Below, in pieces: positions 29,340-38,751 of a stretch of 64,000 nucleotides of DNA. The stretch's first letter is position 1. Each line of letters starts with the position of its first letter. The translations under genes were made by a program, and so were the position numbers. A model generated the notes under the pieces. That model was given only the letters and a program-made list of their open reading frames with translations. It was not told where the DNA came from and did not search any database. Source of the stretch: Cupriavidus necator N-1 (GTDB lineage Bacteria; Pseudomonadota; Gammaproteobacteria; Burkholderiales; Burkholderiaceae); assembly GCF_000219215.1 (NCBI RefSeq), contig NC_015726.1:1-64000 (forward strand), given 5' to 3'.

Positions 29340-29863
29340 ATGTCGCTGGCAGACGTGTTGCGCCAGAGGCTCGCTGGACCGCACGCGGCGCAAGTGGTCG
29401 AACTGTCGGAACTGGCGATTGCCGGCGCGGAAAAAAGTCTCGAGCAGATTGACGATTCCGGCGGCGGGGTGATGCCTGCCATCCTCGCGCTGGCGTCTGT
29501 CCATCTCGACGCATGCAAACAGACCGGCCCCGATCCGATGAAGCTCGCGGAGCAACTCTTCCGGCTGCAGGCAGAGGGAGGATGGGACACCTTCTAGGAT
29601 GTCCTGCCAGCGTATGCAGAACCTCTGGGCGAGAGCGGGTTGCGTCGCTATCGTCAACTGGCTATCAGCAGCTACTGCCCGTCGCTGTAGATAGCGGTGC
29701 ACGCAACGCGCGCTATGACGAAGCACTTGAAATCGTACGCGCTATCGGCAGTCTGCGGATAAAGCTGAGGGAGCGAGCGGAATTCAGCCGCGAGCTGGAG
29801 GAGATTCGCGAGACCTATCGCGCAAAACGCAACTTCAACAAGTTGCTCGCCACATTGTCTTGA
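29340..29863 (+). pseudogene. DUF6880-like hypothetical gene, truncated and frameshifted
   Basis: Reading from MSLADVLRQRLAGPH the frame carries a helical segment and LAEQLFRLQAEGGWDTF, then an in-frame TAG (29595-29597); beyond it the same frame continues DVLPAYAEPLGESGLRRYRQ to a second TAG at about 29688. The end of the family is found in another frame: YDEALEIVRAIGSLRIKL, then a final YRAKRNFNKLLATL at 29863. The pattern (WDTF-DVLPAYAEPLGE and a terminal KRNF-LL) recalls the DUF6880 family from memory. The normal internal part is missing. Non-functional relic. Confidence 0.6.
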
Positions 29864-29882
29864 GGGCCGGGCTGCGCAGGAG

Positions 29883-30671
29883 TCAATACTCCCTCAACAC
29901 CCATCCACTAATAGCCGCGAAGTACTCACGGAGCCAGGCGTTATACCGAAGGTAGAGTGGTGTTCCAGCCCCGGCTCCGGCGACCTCCACGAATCCTGCC
30001 TTCCGGGCAATCCGCACCGCCCGCTGTACATGGAAATCGCTGGTCACCACCACAATGGGATCGGTGGCGGCGACGCCCTGCTCTTCAAGCAAGTGCCGGC
30101 TGAACATCAGGTTCTCCTCCGTGCTGGTACTGCGCCCTTCCCGGATGACCCTGTCTGCTGCGACACCGCGGGCGATCAGATACTCAGCCATGATGTCCGC
30201 TTCCCGGCACCGCAGCCCGAAATCCTGCCCGCCACTGACCGCGACCTTCGCCTGCGGCCACTGCTGAGCGTGCTTCAAGCCCTGATCCAGCCGCGCAACC
30301 AGCGTTGGCGAGGCGACGCAGTTTGGTGTGCCGGAGCCGAGGATGATGATGGCTTTTACGGGGGAGTTTCCTGGGATGGCGACTTCGGTGTTGTGGTGGA
30401 TGTTGTAGAAGAAGACGGCCACTGTCGCCAGCCATAGGGCGAACGCGATCCATGCTGCTTGCCATAGTTGCTGGCGCCTGTGGCTGGCTGCTCGCCAGTG
30501 GGCTACGAGGGGCCACTGCCATGCAAGGAGCAGGAATGACGCGCCGATGCAACCTGGCAGGACGATGCCGAAGTTGAACAGGCCTATGGTCATTAAGGCG
30601 ATGGCGTCGGCGAGAAGGACGGCACCGAATAGCGCCAGGGCGATGCGGCGCCAGCGCGCGCTTGTGTTCAT
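29883..30671 (-). CDS. YdcF/SanA/ElyC-family (DUF218) membrane protein
   Basis: 262 residues. Three N-terminal hydrophobic spans (ALALFGAVLLADAIALMTIG; IVLPGCIGASFLLLAW; WIAFALWLATVAVFFY) precede a DUF218 domain (KAIIILGSGTPN, VAVSGGQD, ADIMAEYLIARGVAADRVI, REGRSTSTEEN, VVVTSDFHVQRA). Family members act in the envelope, some in peptidoglycan or cyclic enterobacterial common antigen metabolism; the reaction is mostly unknown. Start is uncertain: ATGs at 30671, 30680 and 30689 are all possible and none has a good ribosome site. Ends 20 bases from the convergent DUF6880 relic. Confidence 0.85.
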   Translation of the reverse strand: MNTSARWRRIALALFGAVLLADAIALMTIGLFNFGIVLPGCIGASFLLLAWQWPLVAHWRAASHRRQQLWQAAWIAFALWLATVAVFFYNIHHNTEVAIPGNSPVKAIIILGSGTPNCVASPTLVARLDQGLKHAQQWPQAKVAVSGGQDFGLRCREADIMAEYLIARGVAADRVIREGRSTSTEENLMFSRHLLEEQGVAATDPIVVVTSDFHVQRAVRIARKAGFVEVAGAGAGTPLYLRYNAWLREYFAAISGWVLREY

Positions 30672-30889
30672 TTCCTGCATTGCAGTCATTGAGTCGTTGG
30701 GAGAGCGCCGTGACGCGAAGCGATGCATGTGCTGACCTCGCGCGGCGACCAGCAACATGCGGCGCAAATTGTACCGGCGTCCGTGTGCGGAAGAAGGGCA
30801 ACTTTAAGGATTGCCTTAGGGACGCGCGCACAAGAGTTCGATACATCTTGGTACTTGCCAGAGCTGTGCGTGGCGTCGGACTGGAGACC

Positions 30890-31317
30890 ATGATGAGGCA
30901 TTTCATCGCGATCGGAGTACTGTTTTTCACAGCTACGTCGGCCAATGCATGCCGACCGCCCTACCTGGAGTTCAGCGCTGTATTCGAGCCCGGCTCAGCC
31001 ACGCTATCCGGTGCGGAGGTGAAGCGCCTTGCCGACTGGCGCATCAATTCCCGTCGGGCCTTTCCGGCCGGGTACACCGTCTACATGTACCTGCGTCAGA
31101 ACGAAATCCTCGGTATTCCACGCCAGCTTGCCGAAGCGCGGCGCGTTCAATGACAGGCTTACTTGAACACCTCGGAATCAACAAGAAGGACATCGAGAGG
31201 CCAGAGGTACGTTCCACCGCGAGTGGGCATGTCGCTTCTGAAGTGGAGGGAAGGTTCTTCAATGAAGCAGGCATCTCAATCAACCCCCGTTGCCCGCACG
31301 TCTGCTGTGAGAGCTAA
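30890..31317 (+). pseudogene. Small secreted OmpA-like protein, frameshifted
   Basis: From the ATG pair at 30890/30893 a signal peptide runs to SANA, then CRPPYLEFSAVFEPGSATLS and GAEVKRLADWRI, an OmpA-like beginning. The frame ends at TGA after QLAEARRVQ (31151-31153). The adjacent frame continues SMTGLLEHLGINKKDIERPE to RCPHVCCES at 31317, which reads as the natural continuation, so one base appears inserted or lost in the GC run GCGCGGCGCG near 31140. Could be a real defect or a sequence error. Confidence 0.6.
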
Positions 31318-31321
31318 GGCT

Positions 31322-31657
31322 ATGCAAAGGACTCTGACCTCGCGTTCACGCATCAAGTGGGTGGCGTGCGGCGTGCTTCTAGCGGTAACGGCAATCATCG
31401 CGATTGACGCCTGGCAGGCATGGAATTCACCCCAGCACTATCCATTTGGTGCAGAGGGGCCGGTGGCAAATCTCTGGGCGTACCAGACGCAGCGACACTA
31501 CCTGATTGCAGCAGGACTTGCGCTAGCTGCCTGCTGCCTCGCGATAATGGGAATCTGGTTGCGCTACGCGTCGAGACGGCTTCGTTGGCTATGTGTTGCA
31601 CCACTTCTCGCCATGGCGATGCTTACGGTCTATGAGTGGCTCATCGCGTTCGACTGA
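31322..31657 (+). CDS. Small inner-membrane hypothetical protein
   Basis: 111 residues from the ATG at 31322 (AAGG just upstream); in-frame starts exist as far up as 31163 but would overlap the OmpA-like relic. Three hydrophobic spans: WVACGVLLAVTAIIAI, YLIAAGLALAACCLAIMGIW and WLCVAPLLAMAMLTVYEW. No catalytic motif. It follows the OmpA-like relic by four bases, so the two probably formed a small envelope operon. Function unknown. Confidence 0.6.
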   Translation: MQRTLTSRSRIKWVACGVLLAVTAIIAIDAWQAWNSPQHYPFGAEGPVANLWAYQTQRHYLIAAGLALAACCLAIMGIWLRYASRRLRWLCVAPLLAMAMLTVYEWLIAFD

Positions 31658-31981
31658 AAACTCCGACCACCGCATATATCACCAAGTAGAGCGAAGCCGT
31701 GCCTGCATGGAGTGAGCCCCAGCAATTGGATCCCACATAGGCTTCGCATTGAGTTCATTCCAACCCCACCGAAGCATGGCCCGAGGAGGGTTGGCACAAG
31801 CCAGGCCGATCACTACCATTGGCCGCCGGGTCACCGCCCTTCCCATGTTCTCGGATAACGCACCCGTCGCGTTCGCAGGTGCATCCGCCCCTAAAGTTTC
31901 CGCAATCGCTGCCGATACTGGTGTGGCGTGCCATTGCGCCTGTCGTTGGACATGGCCGGGCGCTTCAGGAAACACAGGTCG
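31658..31981. other. Intergenic stretch before the OmpA/VWA cassette
   Basis: About 320 bases. A minus-strand frame ends near 31891 with SNDRRNGTPHQYRQRLRKL, vaguely like the C-terminal end of a DNA-binding protein, and another minus frame runs 31679-31987; neither shows enough to call a gene. May be debris of a lost element. No clear promoter identified. Confidence 0.3.
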
Positions 31982-33769
31982 ATGCACAACGAGAATAAGA
32001 CAACGGTCGGCGCGTCACGACGCGCAATAGGGAAGGCAGCGAGGCCTGCTGCAAGCGGCGTGTGGCGATGGACCAGCCTTGCGGTTGCATGTTCGATGGT
32101 CACCGGATGTGCCACCGCTCCAGGCGCGTATCTGAAGGAAACGTTCGCCAGTGACGATCCTTGCTCAAACAATGCCCGCAATATCGGGATCGCAGCGGGT
32201 GTCATCGCCGGCGCGGTCCTGGGCAATGTCGTGTCTAGCAACAAGAAGGTCGGTACGCTGCTCGGCGCGGGTGTGGGTGCGGCGCTTGGCGGGCTGATCG
32301 GGGCGGACATGGACCGCCGCCGTTGCGAGTTGTCGCGCATTGCAAAGAAGCACGGGTTGGATGTCACTGTGGTCGACATCGCCGCGGACGGCAGTGCGTT
32401 GGCGCCTGCAACACGCGACCGCGAACAGGGCGGCCTCGGCATGTCTGTGTCGGTACGAGACGCTGGCACTGGCGGCAGTTCTCAGTTTGCTTCCGGATCC
32501 AGCGTGTTGGCGCCGGACGCCCGTGTCGCCTTCACGGAGATCGCCCAGCAGTACGCTTATGCGGCGCAGGCCAGGATGCTTGGCCCGAAATCCACGACAC
32601 AAGAACGGCAGGCCGTTGAGGCACTGAAGTCGCGGCGCATCCTGCTGATCGGGAATACCGACGATACAGGCAGCTCCAGGCTGAACGCAGAGCTGTCGGA
32701 GCAGCGTGCGCGTGCCGTCGCTGCACTGTTCCGCGATGCGGGCGTGACGGAGTCGCAGCTCTACTATCAGGGCGCGGGTGAAACGATGCCGCTGGCGGAC
32801 AACCGCGACGAGACGGGGCGGGCGAAGAATCGTCGTGTCGAGATCGTGGATGTGACCGACGAATCGGCCTTTGCAAAGTATCTTGCCGCTCGCAGACCCA
32901 ACGTGGCGTTCTATCGCGAGTCTGCCGCTGACAGGACGCAATCCGGCAGGGACAGCGGTGAGGCGAATGGCGCCGCGCAGAAGAAATCGGCAACGACCGC
33001 CCGTGCCGGTGACCGGCCTAAAACACAGTCGCCCGTGCGTACCGCTTCCGCAGCGTCGCCGCGCCAAGGCGACGCGCGCAGCGATGCAGTGAAGGTACCG
33101 GCTGGCGACCGACCAGTCACGTCCGCTTCCGCTACTGCCTCGCCTGCCCCGGCGCAGAAGCAAGGCCCCGTGACACAGACACGTATCGTCAGCGCCCCGT
33201 CGATCGACTTCGGTGGCACGCCTTCCGGGCGCAGCGTGATGGTGCCAGATCTCGGCAAGCTTGATCGGCCCACTGGCTTTGCCTTGATCTCGTCCGCTGT
33301 AGCGGACACGCCGCTGGCCCGTTGCGACCAGGACCGGCCGCGTGAGGCGCGTGCCGTGAAATCGCTAAGCGACGACAAGGCCTATCGGACAGCCGATTAC
33401 ATGCCTGGCCTGTACAACACAATCTGGACCGATACCGTCAACGGCCATCTCGTGGCACTGAAAGGTGTAGCGGTGTTGCGCGATGGCGGTGCGCCGGCGC
33501 GCAGCCCTGAAGTGCTTGTATATCGCGACTACCACGATGCCGGGCAAGTCGCCGACTTGCGCACCGAGGCACAGGTGAATACCTATCGTGGCGACAAGGG
33601 CCTGCTCTACCGCGTCTTTGTCAACAAGGCGCCGCTGCAATGCCTCGATATCGTGATCCCGCACGCCACGCCGGACCAGGCGCGGGGGTCGTGGCTGCGC
33701 TACGACAAGGACGGCAATAGCTACTCTGCTGCATTCAGCCCGCGGATGGCAGGCGGCGGCAAGATCTGA
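31982..33769 (+). CDS. OmpA-domain lipoprotein with glycine-zipper segment
   Basis: 595 residues. A basic N-terminus and hydrophobic stretch lead to the lipobox VTGC with Cys43. Residues about 66-112 form a glycine-zipper-like hydrophobic segment (GIAAGVIAGAVLGNVV; VGTLLGAGVGAALGGLIG). An OmpA-C-like peptidoglycan-binding domain spans about 205-300 (NTDDTGSSRLNAELSEQRAR; ETGRAKNRRVEI). Then a Ser/Ala/Pro/Thr-rich linker and a unique C-terminal domain (about 415-595) that resembles nothing I know. First of three consecutive genes; the next starts 25 bases later. Likely an outer-membrane anchor of an envelope-spanning assembly (inference). Confidence 0.8.
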   Translation: MHNENKTTVGASRRAIGKAARPAASGVWRWTSLAVACSMVTGCATAPGAYLKETFASDDPCSNNARNIGIAAGVIAGAVLGNVVSSNKKVGTLLGAGVGAALGGLIGADMDRRRCELSRIAKKHGLDVTVVDIAADGSALAPATRDREQGGLGMSVSVRDAGTGGSSQFASGSSVLAPDARVAFTEIAQQYAYAAQARMLGPKSTTQERQAVEALKSRRILLIGNTDDTGSSRLNAELSEQRARAVAALFRDAGVTESQLYYQGAGETMPLADNRDETGRAKNRRVEIVDVTDESAFAKYLAARRPNVAFYRESAADRTQSGRDSGEANGAAQKKSATTARAGDRPKTQSPVRTASAASPRQGDARSDAVKVPAGDRPVTSASATASPAPAQKQGPVTQTRIVSAPSIDFGGTPSGRSVMVPDLGKLDRPTGFALISSAVADTPLARCDQDRPREARAVKSLSDDKAYRTADYMPGLYNTIWTDTVNGHLVALKGVAVLRDGGAPARSPEVLVYRDYHDAGQVADLRTEAQVNTYRGDKGLLYRVFVNKAPLQCLDIVIPHATPDQARGSWLRYDKDGNSYSAAFSPRMAGGGKI

Positions 33770-33794
33770 TCAACAACGAGAAAAGAATAATACG

Positions 33795-35300
33795 ATGAGT
33801 CACTGGATCAACGAGAACCTTGCGGCGCTGAATTCTGCGCTCGCGCTTGCCGTGTTGCTGATTGTGTATCTCGGCAACAAGTTTCGGATCGACTTTGCAT
33901 TGATGAACCTTTGGTACAGCTTGCCGTTGATCGGCAAGATCGCACGGCTGTCCCGCGACACCACACGCTTTGCCAAAGACAAGTCCTGGACGTTGTCCGA
34001 GCGCACGCTGTGCGATGACTACAAGCAGTTCATCCATTTCACCACTGAGGACGAGTTCAACAAGCGGCTAACCTATCTATCCAAGGCGCACGACCTGGGG
34101 CGCTCGCCGACGCCAGGATGGATGATGGGTCTGCTTTGCGTGCTGGTGCTTGCCGAAGGCCTGGGCTTCTCATACATGCTGGGCACGTGGATGGCAGGCG
34201 AAGGCGGCAGCGAAAACGCGCGCCAGTTGCTGATGTGGGCAATCGTGTTCGTACTGTGCGTCATCTTCGTGTTCGTGATGCACAGTGCCGGCCACCAGCT
34301 CTATCGCAGCAACCTGATCGCCAAGGCGGACTCGGAGTGGCGCGGCGAGGGGCAGCCGGGCAAGTTTGCCAGCCACAACATCAAGCTGAATGACCCGCAA
34401 GACAAGGATGACGCTGAGCCCGAGTACAAGCAAAGCGTGAATCGTGTCGGAACCAGCCGCAGCTATTTCATGGTGGGGGTGGCGGTGGTCATTATCGTGT
34501 TTGTGTCGATCGTTTCGACAGTGATGCGCGTCAAGCACCTGGAGACGGAGCGTACTGCACAAACCGCGTTGGTTGCGGAAGGGCCAGGTGCCGGCAATCC
34601 GTTTGACAAGCTTGGCCAAGCGCTGCCCGCAGAGCTTGCCCAGGAGCAGCAGAAGGCAGACGACCAGGCCAAGGCCGACGGCCACGCCGCCTATGCCGAT
34701 GAAGGCCTCGCGGCCTTCCTGATGCTGGCGTTCATCTTTGCCATCACGCAGCTGGTCGGTATTGCCGGCGGCTACAAGTGGGGGTTCGCCGGGAAGGAAA
34801 GCAAGGCCGCTTATCGCGGTACGCGTGGGTTCTCTACCTATGACGACTACCTGGCCTTCTTTACGCCGCTGATGCAGGTGGCACAGTCGAAGCTGCAGAC
34901 CCTGCAGCAAAAGATGAGCGAACGGCGCGCCAATGACGGGCTCCGGCTGGAACACGCCTTTGACGACTACCTGATGGAGGCGAGGGAGTCGCGCACGCGC
35001 GTAGCGGCTGCCCGCAATGTTTCGCAGGCAGACATCGCCCCCGCTGTGGAGAGCCTGCCCGCGACCGACACCGCGAGCGTGCTTGCGCGTATCGATGCGA
35101 TGACGGCTGCCGGCCGAAAGGCGGATGCCGTTGCACTGCTGCAGAGCCTGCCGGACAGTGTGCGCAATGACGTCACGGCGCAGCTTGCCGAGCGCAAGGC
35201 AGCGCAGGAAGCAGCGCGGCTTGCCGCGGAACAAGCCCGCAAGGCCGAGGAAGAACAGGACAAGGAGGCTGAACGTGCGCGCCTGGAAGCCCTGCTCTGA
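33795..35300 (+). CDS. Multi-span membrane protein with C-terminal coiled coil, unknown function
   Basis: 501 residues. Hydrophobic spans near 16-32, 108-130, 146-164, 225-244 and 305-328; a cytoplasm-like stretch rich in charged residues between; and a long C-terminal helix rich in Ala, Glu, Lys and Arg (about 455-501), likely coiled coil. No enzymatic motif seen. The stop TGA at 35298-35300 is followed one base later by the next ATG, so expression of the two is probably coupled. Function unknown; partner of the OmpA lipoprotein and the VWA-like protein by position. Confidence 0.75.
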   Translation: MSHWINENLAALNSALALAVLLIVYLGNKFRIDFALMNLWYSLPLIGKIARLSRDTTRFAKDKSWTLSERTLCDDYKQFIHFTTEDEFNKRLTYLSKAHDLGRSPTPGWMMGLLCVLVLAEGLGFSYMLGTWMAGEGGSENARQLLMWAIVFVLCVIFVFVMHSAGHQLYRSNLIAKADSEWRGEGQPGKFASHNIKLNDPQDKDDAEPEYKQSVNRVGTSRSYFMVGVAVVIIVFVSIVSTVMRVKHLETERTAQTALVAEGPGAGNPFDKLGQALPAELAQEQQKADDQAKADGHAAYADEGLAAFLMLAFIFAITQLVGIAGGYKWGFAGKESKAAYRGTRGFSTYDDYLAFFTPLMQVAQSKLQTLQQKMSERRANDGLRLEHAFDDYLMEARESRTRVAAARNVSQADIAPAVESLPATDTASVLARIDAMTAAGRKADAVALLQSLPDSVRNDVTAQLAERKAAQEAARLAAEQARKAEEEQDKEAERARLEALL

Positions 35301-35301
35301 T

Positions 35302-36198
35302 ATGGCAAGTACGCCTGCCGGCCGGCCCGTGTCAGACTGGCGAGCCGCCGGTTTCGGCAAGCGCTGCGCAGCGTGGTTGGCTGTGGCCACCACAATGCTC
35401 TGCGGGCCCGCGTTCGCCGCACCGGAAATACCCAGCTGCTACGTCGCCAATCAGCTCGGCTCGCCGACAGCGGCGCAGCGCGCGCTGTTTCTGATGATCG
35501 ACCAGACCACCGCGCTGGACGACAAACTGGTTTCGGAGCTGGGCCGGCATCTGCAGGGCTTGCTGCGGCCGGGCACAACATTCCGCGTATACAGCTTCTC
35601 GGCCTATGCACAAGGGCGCTACTTGCAGCAGCGGGCCGCCGGAACGCTGGAGGCACCGCTGGTCGACCAGTCGCTGCGCGATGCCACCGCGGTCAAGACG
35701 CTGAAGAACTTCGATGCATGCCTGAAGTCGCAATATGCGTATGGCACGAAGCTGGTGGCTGAATCGGTGCGGGAAGCCCTGCAGGGCAGCAGCGAAGCGT
35801 TGGCCCGCTCCGACGTATTGGCAAGCATTGCTGCTGTATCCCAGGCGGTACGAGATACAGCAGCGCAGCAGAAGACGGTGCTAATCGTGTCGGACATGCT
35901 GGAGAACTCGTCGATCTCGAGTTTCTATAGCCAGGAACGTATGCGGCAGATCGACGCCGTGCAAGAGTTGCGCAAAGTCGAGAAGGCGAATGTGCGTGCT
36001 GACTTTGGTGGGGCTTCAGTCTATGTGATGGGCGCTGGGATTGTTCCGGAACCGAAGGGGGCGCGGAGTGCTGCTGCCTCGTATCGTTCGCCACAGAGCA
36101 TCGAGGCCCTTAGAACGTTCTGGGATGGGTTCTTTGAGCGCAGCAATGCGAGGCTGGTTGGGTTCGGAGCGCCTGCGTTGCTTACACCAATACGTTAG
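35302..36198 (+). CDS. Secreted VWA-like protein, unknown function
   Basis: 298 residues. Signal peptide about 1-39 (CAAWLAVATTMLCGPAFA), then a Rossmann-like pattern: first strand ALFLMIDQTTALDD, where DQTTA stands for the metal site DxSxS of VWA domains, and a later strand KTVLIVSDMLENSSIS. Starts one base after the membrane-protein stop. The MIDAS is degenerate, so metal binding is unsure. Probably periplasmic. Last gene of the three-gene cassette. Confidence 0.7.
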   Translation: MASTPAGRPVSDWRAAGFGKRCAAWLAVATTMLCGPAFAAPEIPSCYVANQLGSPTAAQRALFLMIDQTTALDDKLVSELGRHLQGLLRPGTTFRVYSFSAYAQGRYLQQRAAGTLEAPLVDQSLRDATAVKTLKNFDACLKSQYAYGTKLVAESVREALQGSSEALARSDVLASIAAVSQAVRDTAAQQKTVLIVSDMLENSSISSFYSQERMRQIDAVQELRKVEKANVRADFGGASVYVMGAGIVPEPKGARSAAASYRSPQSIEALRTFWDGFFERSNARLVGFGAPALLTPIR

Positions 36199-36313
36199 TC
36201 CTCGTCCCAGGCCCGTCGTTCACGGCGGCGCCGGCCGTTGCCTGCCGAGCGCCGCACTTGGAATACAGCCAGCACCACCTCCTGTCATGGTGGCGTTCCC
36301 GCCTTACAACCCT

Positions 36314-37621
36314 TCAGCGTTCCTGCCCCTGCCGCAAAAACGGCGCCGCGGCGCAGGCGATCAGCAACAGGCCCGCCATGATGACCAGCCCATTGCGCGT
36401 ACTGCCGGTCGCCTGTTCGATAATGCCCATCACCGACGGTCCGATGAATCCGCCCACCAGCCCGCAGGTATTGATGAGGGCCAGTCCGCCCGCCAGCGCC
36501 ACGCCCTTCAGGCGAGACGACGGGAACAGGAAGACGATCGACTGCACCACGAAAAACATCAGCGCGGTCAGCGAGAAGCCGACGAGTGCCATCACCGGGC
36601 CTGCGAAGGCGGCAATCAGCAGGCCGCCTGCCATCACGACCAGCCCCAGGCAGAGCAGGCGGCGGCCGCGCCGTGGGGTGTTGGCATGCCGGGGCAGCCA
36701 TGCGGCGCCAATGGCGGCGGCTATCCAGGGCAGGGAATTGAGCAGCCCGATTTCCACGGGCGTGAGCTTGCCGTACGTGCCGATGATGCCCGGCAGGAAG
36801 AAGATCACCGTGTAGATCGAGATCTGATGGCAGAAGTAGATGAAGATCGCCAGCCAGACCTGCGGATCACGCATGGCGCCCAGGAACGAGTGGCCACCTT
36901 TGCCGGCGCTGGCATCGGCGGCTTCCGCGGCCAGCCGGCTGCGGACTTCCAGCGCCTGGGCTGGCGTCAGCCATGGTGCGCTGTCCGGACCGTCGGGCAG
37001 CTTTTTCCAGACCACCGCGGCAAGGAACACAGCGGGCAGGCCTTCTAGCACGAACATCCATTGCCAGCCCTTGAAGCCCCAGAGGCCATCCATGCCCAGC
37101 AGGGCACCGCCCAACGGGCCGCTGACGATGTTGGCGATGCAGACGCCGAGCAGGAAGTAGCCCACCGCCCGCGCGCGATCCTCGCGGCCGAACCAGTACG
37201 TGAGATAGAGCATCACACCGGGAAACAGCCCCGCCTCGGCCGCGCCGAGCAGCACGCGCATGATGTAGAAGGAGGTCTCGCCCTGGACAAAGGACATCGC
37301 CGCGGACAGCAGGCCCCACGTCACCATGATGCGTGTGATCCAGAAGCGCGCCCCGACCCGATGCATGATCAGGTTGCTCGGGATTTCCAGCAAGGCATAG
37401 CTGAGGAAGAACAGACCCGCGCCCAGCCCGTAGGCCGCGGCCGAGATGTTCAGGTCGACAGCGATGTGGGTCTTTGCGAGGGCAATGTTGGTGCGATCGA
37501 GAAAGCTGATCACATAGGACAGCACCAGCAAGGGCATGAGCTTGCGGAACAGTAGTGCGGTCAGCGGGCGGTCTGTCGGCGCGGCCAGCGGCGGCGCGCC
37601 TGAGGCGGGTACGGTCTGCAT
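36314..37621 (-). CDS. MFS transporter, anion:cation symporter family
   Basis: 435 residues, twelve predicted spans. Typical ACS-family motifs: SYVISFLDRTNIALAKTHI in span 1 and, after span 2, SYALLEIPSNLIMHRVGAR. ATG at 37621 preferred: GGAG sits 8 bases upstream; in-frame starts at 37636 and 37654 also exist. Relatives import organic acids such as phthalate, tartrate, glucarate or quinate-like compounds. It lies downstream of BKACE and SDR genes on the same strand, so it probably imports the substrate of that pathway. Confidence 0.9.
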   Translation of the reverse strand: MQTVPASGAPPLAAPTDRPLTALLFRKLMPLLVLSYVISFLDRTNIALAKTHIAVDLNISAAAYGLGAGLFFLSYALLEIPSNLIMHRVGARFWITRIMVTWGLLSAAMSFVQGETSFYIMRVLLGAAEAGLFPGVMLYLTYWFGREDRARAVGYFLLGVCIANIVSGPLGGALLGMDGLWGFKGWQWMFVLEGLPAVFLAAVVWKKLPDGPDSAPWLTPAQALEVRSRLAAEAADASAGKGGHSFLGAMRDPQVWLAIFIYFCHQISIYTVIFFLPGIIGTYGKLTPVEIGLLNSLPWIAAAIGAAWLPRHANTPRRGRRLLCLGLVVMAGGLLIAAFAGPVMALVGFSLTALMFFVVQSIVFLFPSSRLKGVALAGGLALINTCGLVGGFIGPSVMGIIEQATGSTRNGLVIMAGLLLIACAAAPFLRQGQER

Positions 37622-37744
37622 GTGCGTAGTCTCCATCGGCGGATATGGCGCCACGCCCTGGGGCCGCGCGTCAGCCGTTCTGCCTGGTTGATGTGTTCAG
37701 TGGTCGATGGTTGGGCGGGGCCGGGCCGTGGCGGCCCCGCCTGC

Positions 37745-38677
37745 TCAGAACGCGGTGCCTGCCGCGCCCTTGAGGTCCAGGATGTCGCGGGCTTCGTCCG
37801 GCGTGGCCACGTCGATGTTCAGGGCTTCGAGCACGGTCCGGATGCGCGTGACCTGCTCGGCGCTCGATGCCGCCAGCTGGCCCGGACCGATCCAGAGTGA
37901 GTCCTCCAGGCCAACGCGCACATTGGCGCCCATTGCCGCGCCGATAGTCGCCAGCGGAATCTGGCTGCGGCCGGCGCCGAGGATCGACCAGCGGAACTGA
38001 TCGCCGAACAGGCGCCGGGCGGTGCGGTGCATGTGCATCAGGTCCTCGGGATCGGGGCCAATGCCGCCCAGGATGCCGAAGACGGTTTGGATGAACACCG
38101 GGCCACTGACCAGGCCGCGGTCAAGGAAGTGCCGCAGGTTGTACAGATGGCTGATGTCATAGCACTCGAATTCGAATCGCGTGCCGTTGGCATTGCCGAT
38201 GCGCAGGATGTTCTCGATGTCTTGGTAGGTGTTCTTGAAGATCAGGTTGCGGCTGTTCTCCAGGTGTTCGCGCTCCCAGTGGTGTTGGAATTCCTTGAAG
38301 CGGTCGAGCATCGGGAACAGGCCGAAGTTCATCGAGCCCATGTTCAGGGAGGCCAGCTCCGGCTTGAAGGTCGTGGCCGGCAACATGCGCTCTTCCACCG
38401 TCATGTGCGGGCTGCCGCCGGTGGTGATATTGATCACGGCGTCGGTCTCGGCGCTGATCCTGGCGAGGAACGGCCGAAACAGCTCCGGGTCCTGCGACGG
38501 GCGTCCGTCCTTCGGGTCGCGGGCGTGCAGGTGCAGGATGGCGGCCCCTGCGCGCGCCGCGTCGATGGCGGCTGTTGCGATCTCGTCGGCAGTCACCGGC
38601 AGGTGGGGCGACATGCTGGGCGTGTGGATGGCGCCGGTCGGGGCGCAGGTGATGATGGCTTTGGCTCGCTTGGCCAT
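37745..38677 (-). CDS. BKACE (beta-keto acid cleavage enzyme, DUF849)
   Basis: 310-residue TIM-barrel enzyme that condenses a beta-keto acid with acetyl-CoA and releases acetoacetate plus a new acyl-CoA. Zinc-site and substrate motifs: AILHLHARDPKDGRPSQD (HLH), INITTGGSPHMTVEERM, LNMGSMNFG, and late VRVGLEDSLWIGPGQLA with the conserved Glu-Asp. AAGGAATCACC precedes the ATG. The family covers 3-keto-5-aminohexanoate, dehydrocarnitine and other substrates; specificity cannot be read here. Grouped with an SDR and an importer. Confidence 0.92.
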   Translation of the reverse strand: MAKRAKAIITCAPTGAIHTPSMSPHLPVTADEIATAAIDAARAGAAILHLHARDPKDGRPSQDPELFRPFLARISAETDAVINITTGGSPHMTVEERMLPATTFKPELASLNMGSMNFGLFPMLDRFKEFQHHWEREHLENSRNLIFKNTYQDIENILRIGNANGTRFEFECYDISHLYNLRHFLDRGLVSGPVFIQTVFGILGGIGPDPEDLMHMHRTARRLFGDQFRWSILGAGRSQIPLATIGAAMGANVRVGLEDSLWIGPGQLAASSAEQVTRIRTVLEALNIDVATPDEARDILDLKGAAGTAF

Positions 38678-38751
38678 GGTGATTCCTTTGTCGGGTGTTG
38701 TCGGACTGCGGGCCGCGGATATCCGGCGGCCCCCGGAATGCGCAGGTCGCG

